Assembly: GCF_000332135.1 (NCBI RefSeq)
Contig: NZ_KB235896.1
Span: 1,995,403 to 2,059,402, forward strand
Reading direction: 5' to 3'
DNA from: Anabaena sp. PCC 7108
GTDB taxonomy: Bacteria > Cyanobacteriota > Cyanobacteriia > Cyanobacteriales > Nostocaceae
DNA: 64,000 nt
Numbering within the stretch: the stretch's first letter is position 1; every line of letters begins with the position of its first letter. The notes under the pieces were generated by a model, which saw only the letters and a program-made list of their open reading frames with translations, was not told the DNA's origin and did no database searches. Shown here one piece after another: positions 63,953-64,000 of this stretch. The translations under genes and the position numbers were made by a program.

Positions 63953-64000
63953 TGTTTGTAGAGATCCAGTTTTGCGTCAAACCAACCTACGCAATAGCTC

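Overview
This window looks like chromosome from a filamentous, probably heterocyst-forming cyanobacterium (Nostocales). The evidence is the low G+C content, scattered HIP1 octamers (GCGATCGC), SasA and RpaB, cyanobacterial families (DUF1815, DUF2839, DUF2854, DUF3493, a CRR7-like protein, a CCB2/CCB4-like protein), and many short tandem and palindromic intergenic repeats. All names come from motif recognition; no database was searched.

Layout. 1-1 kb: 3' end of a glutamate synthase gene. 1-12 kb: a polysaccharide deacetylase, a membrane-anchored GT2 glycosyltransferase and four polytopic GT-C-type enzymes (two ArnT/PMT-like, one PIG-V-like, one ALG9/GT22-like), with a Uma2 nuclease between them; this reads as a cell-surface glycan locus. 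11.8-13 kb: dxr. 13.3-16.2 kb: a small defence-like locus, a DUF4007 gene translationally coupled to a BrxL-like ATPase gene that an IS630-family element and a frameshift have broken. 16-29 kb: mostly conserved small cyanobacterial genes, a degenerate DinG-like protein, an M48 peptidase, a CbbX-like AAA+ protein, a VOC-like protein, a sigma-like protein and TPR or secreted proteins. 28-36 kb: signalling and phosphate genes, with an RppB-like histidine kinase divergent from ppk1 (possible Pho box between them), a receiver-only regulator, and sasA next to the CRR7-like gene. 36-41 kb: exported proteins, a GT25, an SLH lipoprotein and a class II aldolase.

41.6-45 kb is the second accessory segment, beside tRNA-Thr(CGT). 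Reading leftward it holds a 3' remnant of a type I restriction hsdR, two tandem paralogues with a HEPN-like R-x4-H motif, a decayed gene and a Uma2 nuclease. 45-47 kb holds a beta-helix/SLH protein. 48.4-54.5 kb is the leftward rimP-nusA-ylxR-infB operon, with an intrinsic terminator just before rimP and a structured 490-base spacer before infB. 54.6-64 kb holds a membrane protein, a peptidoglycan-binding protein, a GT10 fucosyltransferase-like gene between two inverted MITE copies, radA divergent from rpaB, a CCB-like gene, a DUF456 gene and a PEP-CTERM protein.

Two interspersed element families were delimited by eye: a MITE with YAGGACTTACGCA-type ends and 5-bp target duplications (four copies), and a 104-bp element with ATATC-TGTCC ends (two good copies). 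The best candidates for an undescribed system are the HEPN pair downstream of the hsdR remnant and the DUF4007/BrxL-like pair.
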